The position numbers and the translations under genes were made by a program. From NCBI GenBank assembly GCA_045110575.1, contig JBGCGF010000046.1, positions 1-64,000 on the forward strand: DNA of 64,000 nucleotides, in the 5' to 3' direction. Source of the stretch: CALDTK01 sp045110575 (lineage in GTDB: Bacteria; Bacteroidota; Bacteroidia; Chitinophagales; Saprospiraceae). The notes beneath the pieces are model-generated. The model was not told where the DNA came from, did no database searches, and saw only the letters and a program-made list of their open reading frames with translations. Shown piece by piece: positions 7,937 through 16,875 of the stretch (position 1 is the stretch's first letter; each line of letters opens with the position of its first letter).

Positions 7937-9730
7937 CTACCCCTCCGCAGCTTCCAAACTCTGACGTTCAAACTGCTCGGCATAATACCCACCGTTAGCA
8001 ATCAACTCTTCGTGCTTGCCTTGCTCTACGATGCGACCTTCGTCCAAAACAATGATCTTATCGAAAGACAGCAGCGCATAGATGCGATGCGTAATGATGA
8101 TGGCTGTCTTATTGGCCAGCTCACCATTTAAGTAACCCAATATTTTCTGCTCCGTACTTGTATCGACGGCACTTAACGAATCATCAAGGACGACAATCTC
8201 AGGCTGCTTTATCAATGCACGGGCAAGACTCACACGCTGCTTCTGTCCTCCTGAAAGCGTTACGCCACGCTCACCGACCAAGGTGTCGTACTTCTCCGGA
8301 AGATCCAGGATGTCCTCGTGCACGGCCGCATAGGATGCATAGCGCTCAATCACCTCGCGCGTCGGAGGTTCCGAACAACCAAAAGCGATGTTATCCGCTA
8401 CCGTGTCAGAGAAAAGGAACACCTCCTGCGGGACGTACCCGATGCTGCGACGAACGTTCGCCAAGCGTTGATCCTTTAAGTCTACCCCATCGATGAGAAC
8501 TTGCCCAGATTGTGGATCAAAATTGCGCAATAGGAGTTCAACCAACGTTGATTTACCCGACCCCGTCCGACCGATAACCGCCATCTTTTCGCCCTTCTTC
8601 AAGGAGAACGAAACGTCTTTCAATGCTTGCGCACCTTCGCGATCATACGCAAACGAGACATTGTCAAAAGCTATGTCACCAATGATTGGTTTTGCCGAAA
8701 GGCTAAGGTCATCCTCAACCTCAGGCACTTCTGAAAGGAATGCATTGATCCGCTTTTGTGAAGCTTCCGCTTGCTGAATCACAGATGCAATCCAACCGAT
8801 AGCGGTAACCGGCCACGTAAGCATGTTCACGTAAATCACGAACTCCGCGATGTTGCCAGGCGTAATCTCACCACTGATCACCTTCAATCCGCCAACGTAA
8901 ACGGTGACAATTGTCGATGCTCCAATGAGCATGATCATGATCGGGAAGAATGCCGCATCTACGCGAGCAAGGCCCATCGCTTTCTTACGGTAATCCTCCG
9001 TCTGTTCGCCAAACACAGCGCCCAAACTCTTCTCCTGCGTGTAACTCTTCACCACACGTATTCCAGAGTAAACCTCTTGAGCAGTAGAGTTTAGCGTCGA
9101 AATCTGTTGCGCAATCACCGTCGATCGACGATTGATCAAATCACTCACGTAATAGATCGTCACGCTCAAAATAGGCAGCGGAGCCAACGCATAGAGCGTC
9201 AATTCAACATTGACCTGGAGCATCGCGTAGATCACAAAAATGAATATGCTAAAGAGGTTGACGCCATACAGAACCGCAGGCCCTAAGTACATGCGCACCT
9301 TATTCACGTCCTCCGTAACACGACTCATCAAATCGCCCGTCTTATTACGCTTGTAAAAGCCGCGACTCAAGCTCTGATACTGATCGTAGATGTCTTTTCG
9401 AAGGTCGTACTCGATCAATCGACTCACAACGATAATCGTCTGCCGCATCAAATACATAAACACGCCCATCATGAGCGCGAGCACAAGGACTAGCCCACCA
9501 AACAGAAGTAGCGTCTGTCCGAGCGAATCAAACAGCACTTCACGTGCATGGTCAAACTCTGCGATACTGCGGTAAAAGCCGAGGTTCTCAACAACAAGAT
9601 CAAGCGCTTCACGAATTACCTGAGGCTGTAGCACCCTGAAGTAGTTGCTCAAACTCACGAACACCATACCACTCAACACCCGCCACTTGTAGCGCAGGAA
9701 ATACTTATTTAGGTAGGCAAGATTCTTCAC
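7937..9730 (-). CDS. ABC exporter half-transporter (MsbA/MdlB-like)
   Basis: Protein of 597 aa fusing an exporter membrane domain (about residues 1-320, six helices) to an ATPase domain. Visible motifs: Walker A GRTGSGKST (387-395), Q-loop at Q435, signature LSGGQ (492-496), Walker B IVVLD ending at D516, D-loop SAVD, and the switch His in IITHRI. The residue after the Walker B Asp is Asp517 instead of the usual catalytic Glu, as in the degenerate half of heterodimeric exporters of the TM287/BmrC type. No partner half-transporter gene is next to it. The likely start is GTG at 9728-9730. Substrate (lipid, drug or other) cannot be told from sequence. Confidence 0.9.
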   Translation of the reverse strand: MKNLAYLNKYFLRYKWRVLSGMVFVSLSNYFRVLQPQVIREALDLVVENLGFYRSIAEFDHAREVLFDSLGQTLLLFGGLVLVLALMMGVFMYLMRQTIIVVSRLIEYDLRKDIYDQYQSLSRGFYKRNKTGDLMSRVTEDVNKVRMYLGPAVLYGVNLFSIFIFVIYAMLQVNVELTLYALAPLPILSVTIYYVSDLINRRSTVIAQQISTLNSTAQEVYSGIRVVKSYTQEKSLGAVFGEQTEDYRKKAMGLARVDAAFFPIMIMLIGASTIVTVYVGGLKVISGEITPGNIAEFVIYVNMLTWPVTAIGWIASVIQQAEASQKRINAFLSEVPEVEDDLSLSAKPIIGDIAFDNVSFAYDREGAQALKDVSFSLKKGEKMAVIGRTGSGKSTLVELLLRNFDPQSGQVLIDGVDLKDQRLANVRRSIGYVPQEVFLFSDTVADNIAFGCSEPPTREVIERYASYAAVHEDILDLPEKYDTLVGERGVTLSGGQKQRVSLARALIKQPEIVVLDDSLSAVDTSTEQKILGYLNGELANKTAIIITHRIYALLSFDKIIVLDEGRIVEQGKHEELIANGGYYAEQFERQSLEAAEG

Positions 9731-9853
9731 GTGGTTCAGCTAAATGTCGGGCAATGCGAGCATGCAAGTAACAGCCTAACTCGCGCACGGTTTCAGATTT
9801 TTCAGCTTGCGCCAAAACCTACTTCATTTCTTTCGATTATTAACTCCTTTCCC

Positions 9854-10088
9854 AAGCGTCATCCCGTTGTTCCTCTATTCCCTCAGCTCCTACGTCGCGA
9901 GTCCAATCGGAATGACGGGCATAATCGCGATCGAGGGACAAGCGACAATGAAACACGACCGCTTTTCCTCCACTCCGTCAGCTCGTTCCTCACGACTACC
10001 GTCGGAATGACGCTACGTAAATGATTTCCGTCATCCGAACCTAGCGTCATCCCGTTGGAGCTGACGTAGTCGCGATCGAGGGACAAGC
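9854..10088. repeat. REP-like intergenic repeat cluster
   Basis: The gap 9731-10094 contains two copies of TCGCGATCGAGGGACAAGC (9925-9943 and 10070-10088), two copies of AGCGTCATCCCGTTG (about 9855 and 10043), and repeated TCGGAATGACG and GTCAGCTC pieces. The units are partly inverted against each other and contain short dyads such as CGCGATCG. This fits a composite of REP/BIME-type repeats, not a gene. Apparent open frames here arise from the repeats. Confidence 0.6.
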
Positions 10089-10094
10089 CACTCC

Positions 10095-10673
10095 CTACTC
10101 TTCCCCCCAACGGTAAATACCCGTAAGATCGAATCCAGCCAAGTCCAACACTCGATTAGTCACCGTTCGTGCGAGCCCCTCAAAATCAGTAGGCTTTGAG
10201 TAAAAGCTAGGGTTGCAAGGAGAAATGATCGCTCCAGCTTCAGTGAGCTGAACCATGTTGCGCAGGTGAATCAAGCTCAGTGGCTTGTCACGTGTACAAA
10301 GGATCAATCTCCGTCGCTCCTTGAGTATAACGTCACAAGCACGCGTGAGTAGGTCGTCACTGATGCCATGGGCTACTCTTCCTAGCAACCCCATCGAACA
10401 AGGACAGACAATCATCGCCTCGTACTTCGCACTGCCGCTCGCAAAAGGGGCCATAAAGTCACGCTTGTCGTAAAGGTCAAACGGATACTTCTCGTAGTCC
10501 TTGTTACCGAGCTCTAACTCCCAGTTAAACTTGGCGTTGTCGCTCATCACCACACCCACTGCATCCCACTGGTCACGCAGCGGACCGGCGAGATCGTCCA
10601 TCAGGACTTTCGCATAAATACTGCCGGATGAGCCTCCGATTCCTAAAACGAGTTTCTTGCCTGTTGTTACCAT
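10095..10673 (-). CDS. ubiX: UbiX-family flavin prenyltransferase
   Basis: Protein of 192 aa from the ATG at 10671-10673; upstream in-frame codons add 16 unlikely residues. Family members make prenylated FMN, the cofactor of UbiD-type decarboxylases. Seen: the N-terminal flavin-binding GIGGSSGSIYA, then CPCSMGLLGRVAHGISDDLL, the Arg-rich ERRRLILCTRDKPL, and LIHLRNM and SPCNPSFYSKP segments, all in the order of UbiX/Pad1 proteins. Length fits the family. No ubiD is in the window. The gene is divergent from comEC, with about 84 bp between starts. Confidence 0.92.
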   Translation of the reverse strand: MVTTGKKLVLGIGGSSGSIYAKVLMDDLAGPLRDQWDAVGVVMSDNAKFNWELELGNKDYEKYPFDLYDKRDFMAPFASGSAKYEAMIVCPCSMGLLGRVAHGISDDLLTRACDVILKERRRLILCTRDKPLSLIHLRNMVQLTEAGAIISPCNPSFYSKPTDFEGLARTVTNRVLDLAGFDLTGIYRWGEE

Positions 10674-10757
10674 GCACCTACAAAAGTCGGGAAAAGGACT
10701 GAAGGTTGTGGAAAAGGACAAACTTGAGTGAATTAGTAGGCGAACTACCTTGACTCC

Positions 10758-12842
10758 ATGATCAGTTGGCAGTTGATTCCAGCAATGCGTATCGGCTTAG
10801 CCTTGGCTACAGGAATCGCCTGCGCAAGACTACCCTTGGGGGACCAAAACCTCAACATTGCCCTTTGGACGACAGCAGCCATTGCCGTTATCCTTCTCGT
10901 TTGGCCACTTCCTATCCAGACTCGAGCGAAGTTCCGGGGCTTAGGTGTACTGACATCTGCACTCTGCATCGGTGTTCTACTTGGGATAACACACGCGCCA
11001 GAAATGCCAAGCGTAGAAGGAGCTTCAGCCAAAGCCTTCATTGTTCAACTAGAACGCCAGCCCTCAAAATCTACCAATTGGTATTCGGTCGACGGTAAAG
11101 TCACCTCCTTCCAAACCGATTCCGGTTGGACAGCAGGCAACAGTCGAGTGAGAATCTTGCTTCCTCCACCACGCGTAACCGAGAACATGCAGGTCGGAGC
11201 AACCTACCTCGTCAATTCCAGGCTATCAGAGGTCAATAGGGCTGCAAATCCGCATGCCTTCGATTATTCATCCTACCTCAAGTCCCAAGGAATAGTGCTT
11301 CAAGCATTTGCCCCACCTGTGCAATTGAGTGGTGGACCTGAGCTCGGTATGATTCTTCTTAAGGAAGGCCAAGCTCCTGGAGGACTCGCCGCGGTGAGAA
11401 GTTGGATCGCACATCGCATCGCCCTGGCTCTTCCCACACCTAGCGAGGCGGCCGTCGCCAAAGCACTGCTCCTTGGCGATAAAAGCGGCCTCTCTGAAGA
11501 CACCCGTAAAAATTACACGCGCACTGGAGCGGTGCATGTACTTGCCGTTTCAGGCCTCCACACCGGCATCATTGCCTCTATTATTCTTGGAATTCTGGGC
11601 CTCGTTAGCTGGCGAAAAGAACTCGCTTGGCTGAAATTACTGGTCTTCTGGGCATCCCTATTTACTTACGCTGCGCTTACTGGATTTTCACCAAGCGTTC
11701 AGCGCTCTGCTGTCATGTTCGGAATCCTCTTCGCGGGCAAGATTTTACGAAAAGACGCCAATGGATTCAACAGCTTAGGACTTAGTGCCATAGTACTTCT
11801 CTCCTTCAATCCGCAACTCCTCTTCGAACTAGGCTTTCAGTTGTCTTACTGCGCCGTCGCTGGAATCTTAGCCTTCTACCCTACCCTGAGGAAGCTTTTT
11901 GCCGCTGAAAACTACTGGCTCAATACAATGGGCGAACTCAACGCTATTTCTATTGCAGCGACAATCGGGACACTACCCTTGACGACCTTCTACTTCCATC
12001 AATTCCCTGTCTACTTTTTGCTCTCCGGCATCTTTGCAGTTCCACTTGTCGGACTAGCCTTGCCGACCCTTCTTGGAGGATTAGCGGTCGATGCAGTATT
12101 CGCATTTTTCGGTAGCAGCGCCTACTGGGCTTACGTGCCTGCTTACATGTTCATCTGGCTTTGCAATGCCTGCTTGGAATTAATCGCGTCCTTCCCGAAC
12201 GCACTCGTATCAGGGCTTTGGCCTAGCATAGCCTCTACTACACTTGCCATAGTGAGTATAGTCCTTCTTGGTGCAGCCGTACTTCGTCGACGCGCCCGAT
12301 TGTATTGGGTAGCGCTCACGTTGGGCGTGTGTTGGTCGACCTCAATTGCCTACTCAACCTTCTCCAAACTCAAGGCGAATCAGGTCGTCGTATACAGTCT
12401 GAGGGACGAGCTTATCATCGACGCTTTTGACGGTGGTCTTGTTCGAACATCAACACAAGGATCATCAACCAAAATATCTTCCAGAGCTCAAGAGACCATT
12501 GCCAATCATCGAGCGGCAATGAACGCAAGTATTGACTCCTCAGGCATTCTATTATCCTCGCCTCAGCTTTCGCAAAAACACCAGATCCAATTCGGGATGG
12601 CCAATAATTTCCGCTTCGCCATTCTCTCCTCAGAAAAGCAAATACTTGCTCCGAATGGGCCACGAGTTGACTTCGTGATCATTCCCGAACCCAAAGCTGT
12701 CATCGCTGAGCAGCTGGCTGCAGCTTTCACTACTTCAACGTATGTGCTGCAAGGCAATATTCCTCCTTGGAAAAAAGACGAGTGGAAACCAATGGATTCG
12801 AAAATTCATCAGCTCAAAAAGCAAGGAGCTCTCATCCTGTAA
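10758..12842 (+). CDS. comEC: ComEC/Rec2-type DNA uptake channel
   Basis: Protein of 694 aa. Family members form the inner-membrane channel that brings single-stranded DNA into the cell during natural transformation. Hydrophobic helices lie at the N-terminus; a soluble DUF4131-like region (about 30-190) is followed by the Competence domain, with ALLLGDKSGL and the hallmark GAVHVLAVSGLHTG (257-270), then several membrane helices to about residue 520. The C-terminal part (about 520-694) is short and lacks the HxHxDH metal-binding motif of the metallo-beta-lactamase domain found in long ComEC proteins. An exact copy of the TTTTNGCGAAAGC motif lies in the gene at 12566-12578. Confidence 0.92.
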   Translation: MISWQLIPAMRIGLALATGIACARLPLGDQNLNIALWTTAAIAVILLVWPLPIQTRAKFRGLGVLTSALCIGVLLGITHAPEMPSVEGASAKAFIVQLERQPSKSTNWYSVDGKVTSFQTDSGWTAGNSRVRILLPPPRVTENMQVGATYLVNSRLSEVNRAANPHAFDYSSYLKSQGIVLQAFAPPVQLSGGPELGMILLKEGQAPGGLAAVRSWIAHRIALALPTPSEAAVAKALLLGDKSGLSEDTRKNYTRTGAVHVLAVSGLHTGIIASIILGILGLVSWRKELAWLKLLVFWASLFTYAALTGFSPSVQRSAVMFGILFAGKILRKDANGFNSLGLSAIVLLSFNPQLLFELGFQLSYCAVAGILAFYPTLRKLFAAENYWLNTMGELNAISIAATIGTLPLTTFYFHQFPVYFLLSGIFAVPLVGLALPTLLGGLAVDAVFAFFGSSAYWAYVPAYMFIWLCNACLELIASFPNALVSGLWPSIASTTLAIVSIVLLGAAVLRRRARLYWVALTLGVCWSTSIAYSTFSKLKANQVVVYSLRDELIIDAFDGGLVRTSTQGSSTKISSRAQETIANHRAAMNASIDSSGILLSSPQLSQKHQIQFGMANNFRFAILSSEKQILAPNGPRVDFVIIPEPKAVIAEQLAAAFTTSTYVLQGNIPPWKKDEWKPMDSKIHQLKKQGALIL
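12566..12578 (-). repeat. TTTTNGCGAAAGC motif, inside comEC
   Basis: Reads GTTTTTGCGAAAGCTGA on the minus strand. One of nine exact copies in the window. Confidence 0.75.
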
Positions 12843-12852
12843 GATCGAAGCG

Positions 12853-13767
12853 CTACAAAAGCGAGATAATCATCCCTGTTGAGATCGACTTTCCTGGAGC
12901 TAAGTCGACCTCGTCTTTGCTCACATTGAATGCATCCACGCCACAGGTCATCGGCTCTATGGCAAGACTTTCGTTTCCGTCGGGAACATACATCTGAGTG
13001 TATCGCGTACTGCCCAGCTGTTTTAGCGAAAGCGAAAAGTCAGGACCTAACAACTGAACCTCCAATGATTCAGGATCTGTCAACGCAAAACAATCATCCC
13101 AATCTGTATTGATAGGTGCTTGATCGCCAAGCCCTACCGTTCGCTTTCCTGTCGGAATTGAATCTTCAAGCAAAACGTGCTCATGGGGAGGCAACTGAAC
13201 CTTCCATTGCTCATGACCTCCGGGGAGTAAGAAGTACGGATGCCAGCCAAGTCCAACCGGTGCAGAAGCTCCTCCAAGGTTTGACGCGCCAAACTGCCAC
13301 GTAACCGAATGAGCCTCTATATCAACCTTCAAAACCAAGCCAAATTTCACTAGAAACGGATAGCTCACAGGGTGCTCAGACTCCCGATGGAGATAGGTGA
13401 GCTTCACGGTAGCCTTCTGCTCGGAAAGGTCGTAGCGTTCGATAGAAAAGGGCACTAACGGGCCAAAGCCATGCAAGGCCGACTTACTTTCTGGGCTATT
13501 CACCTCAAAGGCTTGAGATCGGCCATTCCACTGGTATTCGCCCTCCAAAAGTCGATTCGGGAAAGGCAATAACGCCAAGTTGCGATATGCACTATTCCCT
13601 GTCAATTCAGGCCCTGTGGCGTAATTCCACAGCAAGTCACGCCCATTCACGCGAATCTGGTGGATGTACCCACTCCTTTCTGGAACGAAGCTGATATGTG
13701 TATCTGCATTACCGAGTGTACAGAGGATGTGGTCGCCAAAAGGTTTTCGCGAAAGCTGAACGCGCAT
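12853..13767 (-). CDS. Aldose 1-epimerase (galactose mutarotase) family protein
   Basis: Protein of 304 aa, the usual size of the GalM-like superfamily, which interconverts anomers of sugars. Seen: ALLPFPNRL and ALHGFGP (first active-site His region), GLGWHPYFLLPG (second conserved His), DDCFAL, and a C-terminal LAIEPMTCGVDAFN with the Glu expected at the catalytic base position. No signal peptide, so it is cytoplasmic. It is convergent with comEC, with 10 bp between stop codons. It could belong to the YeaD/YihR-like side of the family; the sugar is unknown. Confidence 0.82.
   Translation of the reverse strand: MRVQLSRKPFGDHILCTLGNADTHISFVPERSGYIHQIRVNGRDLLWNYATGPELTGNSAYRNLALLPFPNRLLEGEYQWNGRSQAFEVNSPESKSALHGFGPLVPFSIERYDLSEQKATVKLTYLHRESEHPVSYPFLVKFGLVLKVDIEAHSVTWQFGASNLGGASAPVGLGWHPYFLLPGGHEQWKVQLPPHEHVLLEDSIPTGKRTVGLGDQAPINTDWDDCFALTDPESLEVQLLGPDFSLSLKQLGSTRYTQMYVPDGNESLAIEPMTCGVDAFNVSKDEVDLAPGKSISTGMIISLL
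13021..13033 (+). repeat. TTTTNGCGAAAGC motif, inside epimerase gene
   Basis: Reads GTTTTAGCGAAAGC; exact copy of the over-represented motif. Confidence 0.75.
13744..13756 (+). repeat. TTTTNGCGAAAGC motif near epimerase start
   Basis: Reads GGTTTTCGCGAAAGCTGA; exact copy including the GG and TGA flanks. Confidence 0.75.
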
Positions 13768-13885
13768 AGGGTAAAATTCTGAAGTTAAAGGCCTCGCCCC
13801 AAGGTATCCAAAGCAGCTGTTTCACGTATAGTTAGAAAACCTTATACACAAGCAGCGACTTTAAACCGTTGAACACGACCTAACC

Positions 13886-15205
13886 GTGTATTTTGGCAAC
13901 TTTACTTTTCCTATGCAGCAACAACCGCTTGCATTTACTTTAGTCAAAACTGTCGTCAGCGCACGTGACGATGGGAAGGCGCTTTCTGCAGCGCTCGCTA
14001 CTGCGTGGGATTTATTGAGCACTGAATTAAGTCCAGCTCACCGCGTAATCGCGTCTGAAGTCAAGTGGGCGCCGAACCATCAAGAAGACCTGCGCTTCAT
14101 CATTGAAGGAATTCGCAAGCAGTTTGATAAAGATCCTGACCTTGAAGGTGAATTTCTAGCCTTCTTGGCTGAAGTTGAGCCTTTCGGGGAAGACGAAGAG
14201 CGTGCTACAATACTTCCCTTTGTGGTTGGAAGTATTGGCAACGCTAGTGTTTCGCCAACACATGGTGATGTCACCTTCGAGTTCGACAAGCTCGATGTCA
14301 ATCCTGCCCCAGGATCTACAGTTGACCCCGAAACGTCCGTTGAAGACGCACTGCCAGAAGAGCCCCATGTGGAACCAACGGTGGAATCACCTACCATAGA
14401 GGATTCTATTGAAAGTCTGCCAGAAGTAGAAGAATTACCACAAGTAGAAACAGCTTCAGCGAAGCTTCTGCCAGAGTCACCGATCACACCAGCTTCCATT
14501 GTTACACCAGAGGCCTCTGGGTCATTGCTTAAGTATTGGCCCATTGCTGCTGGCGCACTTCTAGTTGCAATAATCTCTTTTGGTGTTTGGGCCTATTCAG
14601 GTTCCACGGAAGAAGCTGCACCTGCCGTGATTGATCCAATCGAAACGACGATCCCAAAGGATACGACAGCATTCAATAGTCCTGATGATGCCGCCCAAAA
14701 TGGTATTGAGTTCGCTCCTGGTAATATCCAAGAGCTCATTGTGGATGAAGACGAAGTCGCGCTTGAGTATTCAAGTCCGAGCATTGCTCTATTGAGTCGA
14801 GCTGTTGATAGCCTTCGACTTGCTGGCGATTATGCTGCTGCACTTACACAGCAACAAAAATTGACCGATCGAATAGTGAAAAACGGTTCGACGCCTGAAG
14901 AAACTGCCCAAGCATTTAGTGAGTTGGCCATCCTTTATTCATCCCAGGAGAACGTTCTTCAGGCAATTGTAGAGCAACGCAAAGGCCTCACTTTTGCCCG
15001 TGAAGCTTACGCCAAAACAGATCCGATCTTAGGTCGAAGCCATTTAAAGCTAGCAATCTTCTACGCTGAGAATGAGGAATTGCACATGGCTAGAGCGCAC
15101 CTTCAACAGGCCCGACAAATATTTGGTGAGTCTCAAGAACTTATATCGCCTACCGATCTAAAAAAAACTGAGCAGCTGACTGAGCGACTCCTCAAAGCGA
15201 GCTAG
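13886..15205 (+). CDS. Single-pass membrane protein with C-terminal TPR region
   Basis: Protein of 439 aa. An N-terminal cytoplasmic region (1-110) is followed by a long acidic, Pro-rich linker (about 138-205), one membrane helix (217-236, YWPIAAGALLVAIISFGVWAY), a second acidic stretch, and a C-terminal helical region (about 293-435) with TPR-like pairs (YAAALTQQQKLTDRIV, AFSELAILYSSQENVLQAIVEQRKGL, HLKLAIFYAENEELHMARAHLQQA written here as separate helices). GTG 13886 is the first start; ATG 13913 is a good alternative. A scaffold role is likely, with no specific function deducible. Its stop is 8 bp from that of the convergent next gene. Confidence 0.7.
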   Translation: MYFGNFTFPMQQQPLAFTLVKTVVSARDDGKALSAALATAWDLLSTELSPAHRVIASEVKWAPNHQEDLRFIIEGIRKQFDKDPDLEGEFLAFLAEVEPFGEDEERATILPFVVGSIGNASVSPTHGDVTFEFDKLDVNPAPGSTVDPETSVEDALPEEPHVEPTVESPTIEDSIESLPEVEELPQVETASAKLLPESPITPASIVTPEASGSLLKYWPIAAGALLVAIISFGVWAYSGSTEEAAPAVIDPIETTIPKDTTAFNSPDDAAQNGIEFAPGNIQELIVDEDEVALEYSSPSIALLSRAVDSLRLAGDYAAALTQQQKLTDRIVKNGSTPEETAQAFSELAILYSSQENVLQAIVEQRKGLTFAREAYAKTDPILGRSHLKLAIFYAENEELHMARAHLQQARQIFGESQELISPTDLKKTEQLTERLLKAS

Positions 15206-15213
15206 CGTCCAGT

Positions 15214-15804
15214 CTAAGGAACCAACCATTTGAAGTTGTCTCCTTTCCAGCCTTCCCATCGACATCGACGATGTCCTTCGCTGTGCAGTACTAAGAGTTC
15301 GACCTCAGAGATCTCGAACGTGTAGGCGCCGAAGTTTACAAATGCCTCGTCCAACTCTGCCTTTGAAGGGTTGCCCTTTGTCCAAGTCTCAGAAAGCCCA
15401 TCTCCAGCGGCCTCTAGTTCTGTACCTGGAGATACAGAAGCTCCATAGCTGCTCTTCTGGCTTATAGATAGCTTCTCCCAAAGCGATCGCCTCTTATCAT
15501 GTGCAAGAAGTGTGGTGATGCCTTTTAAACGCACCTGTGATCGATCTACGGGATGATAGACTGTCGCAGCGACTTGTCCTTTCTTAGCTCTTATCTGTTC
15601 AGCTTTCGGTGTCCGCACATCGGTAAAAAACATCCAGCTACCGCGCTCGGCATCAATTCCACGCAGTACTACGATCCTCCCCTCATTCGCGGTGATCAAG
15701 ACAGGAAGTCGCCAAGGATGCCTGCCGTCGGCTGCCGCATCCCAGAATCCTTGCTGGACATATTGGATAAGTTCGTTTGCAGTTGCTTGAATTGATAAGG
15801 CCAT
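15214..15804 (-). CDS. Pyridoxamine 5'-phosphate oxidase-fold flavoprotein
   Basis: Protein of 196 aa with the FMN-binding split-barrel layout: GRHPWRLPVLIT, IVVLRGIDAERGSWMFFTDVRTPKAEQI (phosphate-binding RxPK/Q region), AATVYHPVDRSQVRLKG, and a C-terminal RCRWEGWKGDNFKWLVP resembling the R-x-W...LxP tail of PNPOx enzymes. These use FMN to oxidise pyridoxine/pyridoxamine phosphate, but several relatives have other substrates, and the conserved C-terminal RxxxDR pattern of true PdxH is not clear here. The safe call is PNPOx-like. Confidence 0.8.
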   Translation of the reverse strand: MALSIQATANELIQYVQQGFWDAAADGRHPWRLPVLITANEGRIVVLRGIDAERGSWMFFTDVRTPKAEQIRAKKGQVAATVYHPVDRSQVRLKGITTLLAHDKRRSLWEKLSISQKSSYGASVSPGTELEAAGDGLSETWTKGNPSKAELDEAFVNFGAYTFEISEVELLVLHSEGHRRCRWEGWKGDNFKWLVP

Positions 15805-15847
15805 ATCACATGTAACGAATTAACAAGAGTTGCGTTGAGCGATGGTG

Positions 15848-15855
15848 TAGCTTTG
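15848..15855 (+). promoter_or_regulatory. Candidate -7 box for marC gene
   Basis: TAGCTTTG fits the Bacteroidota TAnnTTTG box and lies 17 bp before the ATG; a TTG about 15 bp upstream could be the -33 element. This is a weak match. Confidence 0.35.
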
Positions 15856-15872
15856 CATCAGAAACACGAAAG

Positions 15873-16511
15873 ATGTTAGAATTTTACATAGCCGTTTTGG
15901 CTTCACTTTTCTCAGTAGTCAACCCTATCGGTGCGATTCCTGTATTTCTCGCACTTACTCCTACGCACACTAAAGAGGAACGTCGTACTACTGCAGTAAA
16001 GACCGCAGTCTACTTCGCGTTGCTACTGATCGCGTTCTTCTTAGCTGGAACGGTCATTCTTACCTTTTTTGGAATTAGTCTGAGCGCAATGCGCATCGCA
16101 GGTGGCTTGGTGATCCTGGCTTCTGGTTATGGACTACTGTACGGTAAAATGGCAGACTCAAGGGCAGTCAGTGTGCCTGTGAAAAACGAGGCCATGGAAA
16201 AGGAAGATATCAGCTTCAGCCCGATGGCCATGCCGATGTTAAGTGGACCCGGAAGTATCAGCCTTCTAATTGGATACTTTGATGAGTATGCAGAGCTCGA
16301 ACAACGACTTATTGTCATTGGAGTAATCGCTACGCTTGCACTTATCGTTTACCTGATTTTACTGTCCTCTCCTGCACTCTTCAAATTACTTGGCCTTGGC
16401 GGCTTACAGGCGCTAACCCGTATCATGGGCTTTATCGTTATGGCTATCGGTGTTCAGTACATCATACTTGGCGTCATTCAACTTGCCAACGAAGTCATGG
16501 CTGCGAATTGA
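15873..16511 (+). CDS. MarC-family integral membrane protein
   Basis: Protein of 212 aa with six predicted membrane helices. The N-terminal FSVVNPIGAIPVFLALTPTHT is the family hallmark, with a second conserved MAMPMLSGPGSISLLI at about 124-139 and a final helix containing IMGFIVMAIGVQYI. MarC/YchE/YhgN proteins are common inner-membrane proteins; the old link to multiple antibiotic resistance is not supported and the substrate is unknown. The gene stands alone. Confidence 0.92.
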   Translation: MLEFYIAVLASLFSVVNPIGAIPVFLALTPTHTKEERRTTAVKTAVYFALLLIAFFLAGTVILTFFGISLSAMRIAGGLVILASGYGLLYGKMADSRAVSVPVKNEAMEKEDISFSPMAMPMLSGPGSISLLIGYFDEYAELEQRLIVIGVIATLALIVYLILLSSPALFKLLGLGGLQALTRIMGFIVMAIGVQYIILGVIQLANEVMAAN

Positions 16512-16745
16512 CCTCGAAATAGCAAACGTGATCTGCCCCAAACAAAGCCGCTCTACTCCGTCGAAGGAATAGAGTGGCTTTAGTCTTTGTAAGCTTGCTA
16601 CCACATCCAAAAACGACCAAGCTCAGCATCTGTGAGCAACAGAAGGACAAAGGAATAGCACTATCTCAGTCAGGGCTGTTCACCTATTTGTCTTCTTTTC
16701 AGAAAGTGAAGGCTATCGAAGCTTTGGCTAAATGCCCTATCTCTC

Positions 16746-16758
16746 GCTTTCGCTAAAA
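16746..16758 (-). repeat. TTTTNGCGAAAGC motif, intergenic
   Basis: Minus strand reads CGTTTTAGCGAAAGCGAG. It lies in non-coding sequence, so protein constraint cannot explain this copy. Confidence 0.8.
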
Positions 16759-16814
16759 CGGTCGTTATATTCTCCCAGTCGTCCTTCCGCGAGAATGCAG
16801 TAGTACACAAAAGA

Positions 16815-16852
16815 GAAACGCCGCACCTGATCGAGATCAGATGCGGCGTTTC
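16815..16852 (-). terminator. Strong hairpin terminator of the 16876-24195 gene
   Basis: An 18-bp near-perfect stem with outer arms GAAACGCCGCA / TGCGGCGTTTC and one G-T wobble. On the minus strand it is followed by TCTTTTG. It starts 24 bp after the stop codon of the giant surface protein gene. Confidence 0.85.
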
Positions 16853-16875
16853 AAGTTCACCTAGCGTGCTTAATG

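Larger units (their letters stand above)
16512..16875. other. Convergent intergenic region, no gene
   Basis: About 360 bp between two convergent genes. It contains one exact TTTTNGCGAAAGC copy and the strong terminator at 16815-16852. The 60-codon frame at 16574-16756 has no coding features. Confidence 0.6.

Noticed and set aside
7657..8131. Plus-strand frames near the end of the ABC exporter gene
   Set aside because: They are in repeat-containing intergenic DNA or antisense to the exporter's conserved ATPase domain.
9731..10110. Three small frames on both strands between exporter and ubiX
   Set aside because: All are generated by the REP-like repeat cluster; reading both strands of a palindrome-rich repeat gives spurious frames.
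16574..16756. 60-codon plus-strand frame
   Set aside because: Lies between convergent genes, contains the dispersed motif, and shows no signal or domain.
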